Positions 59,601-64,000 of a stretch of DNA of 64,000 bases are shown here, piece after piece. The notes below the pieces were generated by a model, which ran no database searches, was not told the DNA's origin, and worked only from the letters and a program-made list of their open reading frames with translations. Both the position numbers and the translations under genes were made by a program. Within the stretch, counting starts at the first letter, position 1. Each line of letters opens with the position of its first letter. The DNA comes from Colius striatus (Eukaryota > Chordata > Aves > Coliiformes > Coliidae), in the NCBI RefSeq assembly GCF_028858725.1, contig NC_084766.1, positions 26,643,001-26,707,000 on the forward strand. Reading direction: 5' to 3'.

Positions 59601-62600
59601 TGAACCAGCTAAGAGTGAAAAAGCTGCGTGATGATATGATCCTGCTAGGAATGACATGCAATGCACAACATGTGGCATTTCAATTCTAGTGGTATGCTGT
59701 GAGCCAAGTAAATAGCAGTGATACTTTTTCAGTTTGGTTATGAGAATTAGTCTTTCCCATAAGTGTTCAGGAATTGGTTTGGTTATTGTTTAAAAGGTTC
59801 ATGTTGTGGGATTTTTTGGCACACCTTTAGTATTTCATGTTATTTGCCTTTCGGACGGGAGGTTCCATTACTGCCGTAGTATTTCACTACAATTTTACTA
59901 ACCTTCAAAAACTGTGTTTTGCAAGTGCCTGAGGCAAGTGTTGAGGAAAGTTCAAGTGCTAAAATTGCAAACATGATATACTTCAGTGCTAAATTAAGCA
60001 CTCTGTTCCACTGTTTCATGGTTTGTAAAAGATAGGAGAATCCTGGTGGGGTCATTCCTGAAAAAATATTATAGTTGCTTCAAATTAAGGCCCTAAATCT
60101 TGTTGACTTCATGGGTCATTAGGGTAACAGGCATACAACCTTCCTCTTCTAGGTCATTGTTTCGTACCTGAATAAAAGTTGCAGGAGCAAAATTTTTCTC
60201 CACATGAAGCCTGTAATGTACATGTAATCAGTAGGATTTGTTTAGGGTCAGGGGTTAACGGCACAGATCAGTGACTGGTAGGACCCAGGTCAATAATTAT
60301 CAATAGCTGCTAACTGTCTAATGGCCATTCAGTGCTCTGTTTTGTAGTTTTAATAAACTGGACATAATATTCTGCAGTTTACAGTCATATCAAAGGAGTA
60401 AAGGGCCAAGCTGAACACAAAGGGAATACAATTCTCTTTTTCATTGATAAGGATACTGATCCACAAGGCTACACTGGAAGAACGCTAGAAGGGGAATTTA
60501 ATAGGAGCTTCTACTGCCCTGGTTGGAATTACCAAGTTTTCATTTTCCAAGTGTATCAATCCAATATACTAAGAAAGCATTTGAGCAATCCTCAGTTTCT
60601 GAGCACTGACACTGATGTGATCTTTTGGGGTATTCAAAGAAAATAAAGTAGTCACACTTCATGAATTCTCCCTTGCAATTTCCAGAGTTCCAGTACTTAT
60701 CCCATTTTTTTTAGTAGTTCTAACTGCAAACATCCAGTGCATTTCTGTCTTTTAATTATACAACAGACTGCAATGCATGTCACCTACTATGTACTGCAAT
60801 TACCCAGTGATCCTTTCAGTTCCACTCTCCACTGAGTAACAGTGTGAGTATTTTTTCAGTGAAGGCTTCCACCATCAAAAATTTCCTCCTCTTTACTGTT
60901 GAAATTAAAGAAACCAATCTATTGATCTGCTGTTCAAACTAAAAGACGCCACTGAGGAACAGCAAATGAAGCCCAATTTTGCTGATGCTGAAGTCTGTAG
61001 CAAATTCTTATTTAGATTTTGCTTATTTATTGGTCTATCATCTGTGCCAGTTAAGCTTATTGATAAAAGCTGGTTTTATCAATACAAATTCAATGCTATT
61101 GTTTTTACACATCAATAGCAATATGAAGTTCAAAAAGCAGGGCTTAGGGTGACCTGAAATCACCGTGTATCTGAGTGGCCTTATTGACATCAGGGAATCA
61201 CTTTTGTGAATACTCATCAGAAGAAAATACTCACTTGAAGCCAGTAAGAGCTCTCAGAGGGCATAATGATTTTGTTCACCAGTTCTATCCCCCAAAACTC
61301 CAATCGTAATGATTTAATTCACCAATTTTAATCACAGTCTAATCAGCCAGCAGGAAGCTTTGATTTAAGTAATCAGCTTTAATCTTATTTTCCCTTTGCA
61401 TTTTTCTAGAGAAAGGTTGGTTGCCTCTTATTGGTTGGCAAATCTGAAACATTCTTATTTACAGCTACGTTTTATGCTTTTCTGCCAGTCAAGATGATAC
61501 ACTGTGTTTTCCTGTCATTACTTCAGCCTAGTGTGCATTTATTTAAATTTCATAACTGAATGTTTTTATGTAAGGTAATAGTGAATGACAAATGAAGATA
61601 CTTTTCACTTTATGTGCGATCATTGCTGCATTTGGATGGAAATTAGAACTCAAAATCTATAAAATGTAGAAAATTGACTCGTATTTAAAATGTTTAAATA
61701 TGCTTGATACAGCAGTGAAAAACACTTTTTTTTCAAACTAAATTTTGATCTAAGCAATTTCTTAAGTAATGAAAATACTATTTGTAGGTAGTGGATTTAA
61801 TTGGCTACAATTTCCTTCAGAATTTCTGAACAGGTGAAGCCCACCATTTAACTCTTTATTGCTAAGCTGGGGGAAAAAAAAAGAGCAAACATTCCTGATC
61901 TTTCGGTTTCAGGTGATTTCTCAAATTTGGATATGCTGATCTAGTTGAATAAATAAAATGAAAAAGTATTCCCTTTCTAGTTTGAAGCATCTACAAATGT
62001 TCTGTTTTGTGTTATCTTTTCAGCAAATTCTGGTAGCCTGTTACTTCTGCTAGTTCAATAGCTTGAATTTTACATTCAGGTCATAAACTGCTAAGTACTA
62101 CATTTATTTCATTTAAAAGAGATCGATAAATGTTAACAATATGCCATAATATAGGGGTCATCATTGTGAGTTTAATGTTAAATGGGTGTTTTTTTGAACC
62201 AGAGATGTTAATTTCAATAAAGAAATGCTGTACACAATTGGATATAAGTGAAATTATTTGTTATTCTTCTTTGTGAAGGTGTTTTCGATTGTTTTACCTT
62301 GCTCTGTTACTGTATGATACAAGTAGGAGCTGAAAGGGTTTACATGGCCTGATGTAATGATACTTCCACCTGGCTCTGCTTGGGGAGACCCTAGAGCTAA
62401 TACAGAGCTTCCAAACCATGTTTGGAGGCTAAATATGTGCAAGTCCATTAAGTCCAGAACTCCACCTGGAGCCATCTGAGAAAAAGCATGAGAGAGTCCT
62501 ATGTGACTTGATCTAGGTGGACCTGCTTTAGCAGAGAGGTTGGGCTAGATGATCTCTAAAGGTCCCTTCCAACCCTACCATTCTGTGAGGGGACATCATG

Positions 62601-63565
62601 CTGTGATTTGCAGCTTAGAGGCTTCCAGTGTCAAAGATAATCTCTTCATTATTTACCCAGTCTTGGGGAACTTTTCTTCTAGTCCAGTCTGGAATTTATT
62701 AATTGGTTAACTGGCAGGAGCTTGATTTGGACCTGGTAAGGAATAAGCCTGCTGTGTGAGTCTTAAGGATCTCATTCAAGGGAGAGAGATGCAGAGGAAG
62801 CTAAAAAATTAAGTGCACCCTCCTCCCCTATCGTGTTTGTGAATGTCAAACCCTGGGCTTGTGATAGTCACACAAATCTGTCATTCATGTAATTCCACGT
62901 ATTGAAATTTAGCATTAGAATTGTAGCTTGTGTAAATATATAGTTGAAATCAAAATACACTAGGCCTTCACAGACGAAAATGAACAGAGAAGAAGAAAAG
63001 CCCAGAGTAGCAACTTTTTCTCATCTAGATCAAATTGGATGTTGCTTATCATAACAGCTAAGAAAATTTTTGCAGACATCAGTGAGCTATTTAAGTGAAT
63101 GGTACCTTTGTAGGCACTGAAATTTCAGTGATTTTCCTGATATTAGTGGGACTTACATGACCTGCTTGATAATGTTCAGATCTATGTGTTAAAGAAAATG
63201 CATTAGAGCTTTCATACTGTAAATGGACATAGCCTGAATGGCTCAAAATGTTTGCCTTGCCTTCATCCAAAAGAAAGGACAATTGGTGAAGAAAGCTGTT
63301 ATGAATCTAAGCATGAAAATCTGTTTTCTTAATTAACCTAAATGCAAGACAATTAATTTTTAATTTGTTGTCAATTTTAGATCCAGTTTAATTTATATAT
63401 TTGTTTTCTGTTTTGGTCCTAGGAGATTGAAAAGGCCTGGAAAATGGTGGATACAGTCTATGAAAAGGAGCAGAAAGCAAAGGAGACAATTAATTCACTG
63501 CAAGGGGAAATTGCACGCCTAACTAATCTAGTGGAGCAAGGACAGTCCCAAGAACAGGAGTACAG
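56632..63565 (+). CDS. CFAP58: CFAP58 (CCDC147), 5' part, three coding exons; continues beyond the right edge
   Basis: CFAP58 is a long coiled-coil protein of the sperm flagellum and motile-cilia axoneme, needed for flagellar structure. Exons 56632-56640 (MAE), 58101-58382 (94 codons) and 63423-63565 (47 codons plus two bases) join in frame, giving 144 codons here; the human protein is about 870 residues. The sequence MAE-EKSGKPYLEESAFEALEKDF, FRIEYEKLHGVLKKS, RELNAELVVNSSKV and EIEKAWKMVDTVYEKEQK is closely conserved with mammalian CFAP58. The whole is predicted alpha-helical heptad sequence, rich in Glu and Lys, without membrane or signal segments. The remainder of the gene is beyond the window. 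ITPRIP lies upstream in the opposite direction, as in human. Confidence 0.95.
56641..58100 (+). other. CFAP58 intron 1
   Basis: 1.46 kb; no feature seen beyond the tail of the CpG island. Confidence 0.8.
58101..58382 (+). CDS. CFAP58: CFAP58 coding exon 2
   Basis: 282 bp (phase 0 at both ends). The acceptor is TTTCATTCAG and the donor AAGACG|GTAAAG. It encodes EKSGKPYLEESAFEALEKDF through DDQGTISSLKT. Confidence 0.96.
58383..63422 (+). other. CFAP58 intron 2
   Basis: 5.0 kb, clearly AT-rich, especially 60,900-62,250, where TAAT-type motifs are dense. It contains one CR1 tail (62496-62588). No exon is missing: exons 2 and 3 join directly in frame. Confidence 0.8.
62496..62588 (+). mobile_element. 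CR1 LINE 3' end fragment
   Basis: GTCCTATGTGACTTGATCTA, GGTTGGGCTAGATGATCTCT and AAAGGTCCCTTCCAACCC, ending ACCATTCTGTGA. A short, 5'-truncated tail. Confidence 0.92.
63423..63565 (+). CDS. CFAP58: CFAP58 coding exon 3
   Basis: 143 bp. The acceptor is TTTTGGTCCTAG and the donor TACAG|GTAAGT. It encodes EIEKAWKMVDTVYEKEQKAK through SQEQEYR, ending with two bases of a split codon. Confidence 0.95.
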
Positions 63566-64000
63566 GTAAGTTTTCCCCAAGGAGAGGGAAAGCCTGATCT
63601 GATTTTCTATATTCTGCACCTTGTTTAGCCGTTTAGACAGTAGCCCAGTGTCTTTTCTGCCTTTTGATTCTCTCATGAGTGCAATTTATTGGTCTATGGG
63701 TTTATGGAGTGGGCAAGTACAGAATCAGGCTCTGAGTGAGTTCATTCAGCATTGGATTAAGCTGAGAGATGAAATAAAAATCAATATTATACACTTTCTC
63801 AGTATCTGTCATATCGTTTTATCTGACTAGCGTTTCATCATACTCTGTCTTTGAGAATAGGATCCTGTCAACATTTTTACATGTAATGGCAGCAGGGTCA
63901 AATAGATAAGTAAGTCAAGAAAGCAGGAGGCTTGATTTCTCTTCTGTTCCTAGCTTTGTTACAAGGCATTATCACTGTTTCTACTCTTGTTTGTATTTTA
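63566..64000 (+). other. CFAP58 intron 3 (partial)
   Basis: Sequence after the exon 3 donor up to the window edge; no further exon is seen. Confidence 0.75.

Noticed and set aside
60900-61600. AT-rich, TAAT-motif-dense stretch in CFAP58 intron 2 as a conserved enhancer
   Set aside because: Base composition alone explains the motifs; conservation cannot be judged from a single sequence.
1-64000. CRISPR arrays, bacterial operons, phage genes, tRNA or rRNA genes
   Set aside because: The window has vertebrate gene structure throughout; no regularly spaced short repeats or RNA-gene signatures were seen.

Overview
The window is vertebrate nuclear DNA, almost certainly from a bird. It has split genes with GT-AG introns and CpG-island promoters. 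It carries several CR1 LINE 3' ends with the avian terminal signature (variants of ATTCTATGATTCTATGA) and solo LTRs of the avian 'TGTCGTGGTTT' type. The gene order CFAP43(-) - GSTO1(+) - ITPRIP(-) - CFAP58(+) matches human 10q25, except that only one omega-class GST is present. I cannot name the species.

Layout. 1-7,050: the 5' part of CFAP43 on the minus strand (four coding exons; the gene runs off the left edge) and its CpG-rich promoter. 8,880-18,090: a complete GSTO1 gene on the plus strand, six coding exons and 242 codons, with two intact solo LTRs that flank exon 3. 18,100-25,200: intergenic, with one LTR fragment. 25,216-27,520: a truncated duplicate of ITPRIP on the minus strand, with an open 115-codon frame and a separate CpG island that ends in a usable splice donor. 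30,200-48,090: ITPRIP itself on the minus strand, with a single coding exon (548 codons), a 3' UTR containing a CR1 fragment, a 14.9-kb intron and a non-coding first exon in a strong CpG island. 48,100-56,230: intergenic, CR1-rich, with a probable further LTR. 56,230-64,000: the start of CFAP58 on the plus strand (three coding exons; the gene runs off the right edge).

The genes do not form one pathway. CFAP43 and CFAP58 are axonemal proteins needed for motile cilia and sperm flagella. GSTO1 is a cytosolic thioltransferase/dehydroascorbate reductase. ITPRIP is a membrane-associated Mab-21-fold protein that modulates IP3-receptor calcium release. Their co-location is conserved synteny.

The most interesting points are: (i) the ITPRIP duplicate, whose first ~190 coding bases and adjoining intron are ~95-97% identical to the parent, while the next ~100 bases are only ~81% identical, which suggests gene conversion or a composite origin; (ii) the 974-bp solo LTR that ends 31 bp before GSTO1 exon 3, so that the exon's branch point probably lies in LTR sequence. 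I found no bacterial or phage content, CRISPR, tRNA or rRNA. All identity figures are from reading by eye.
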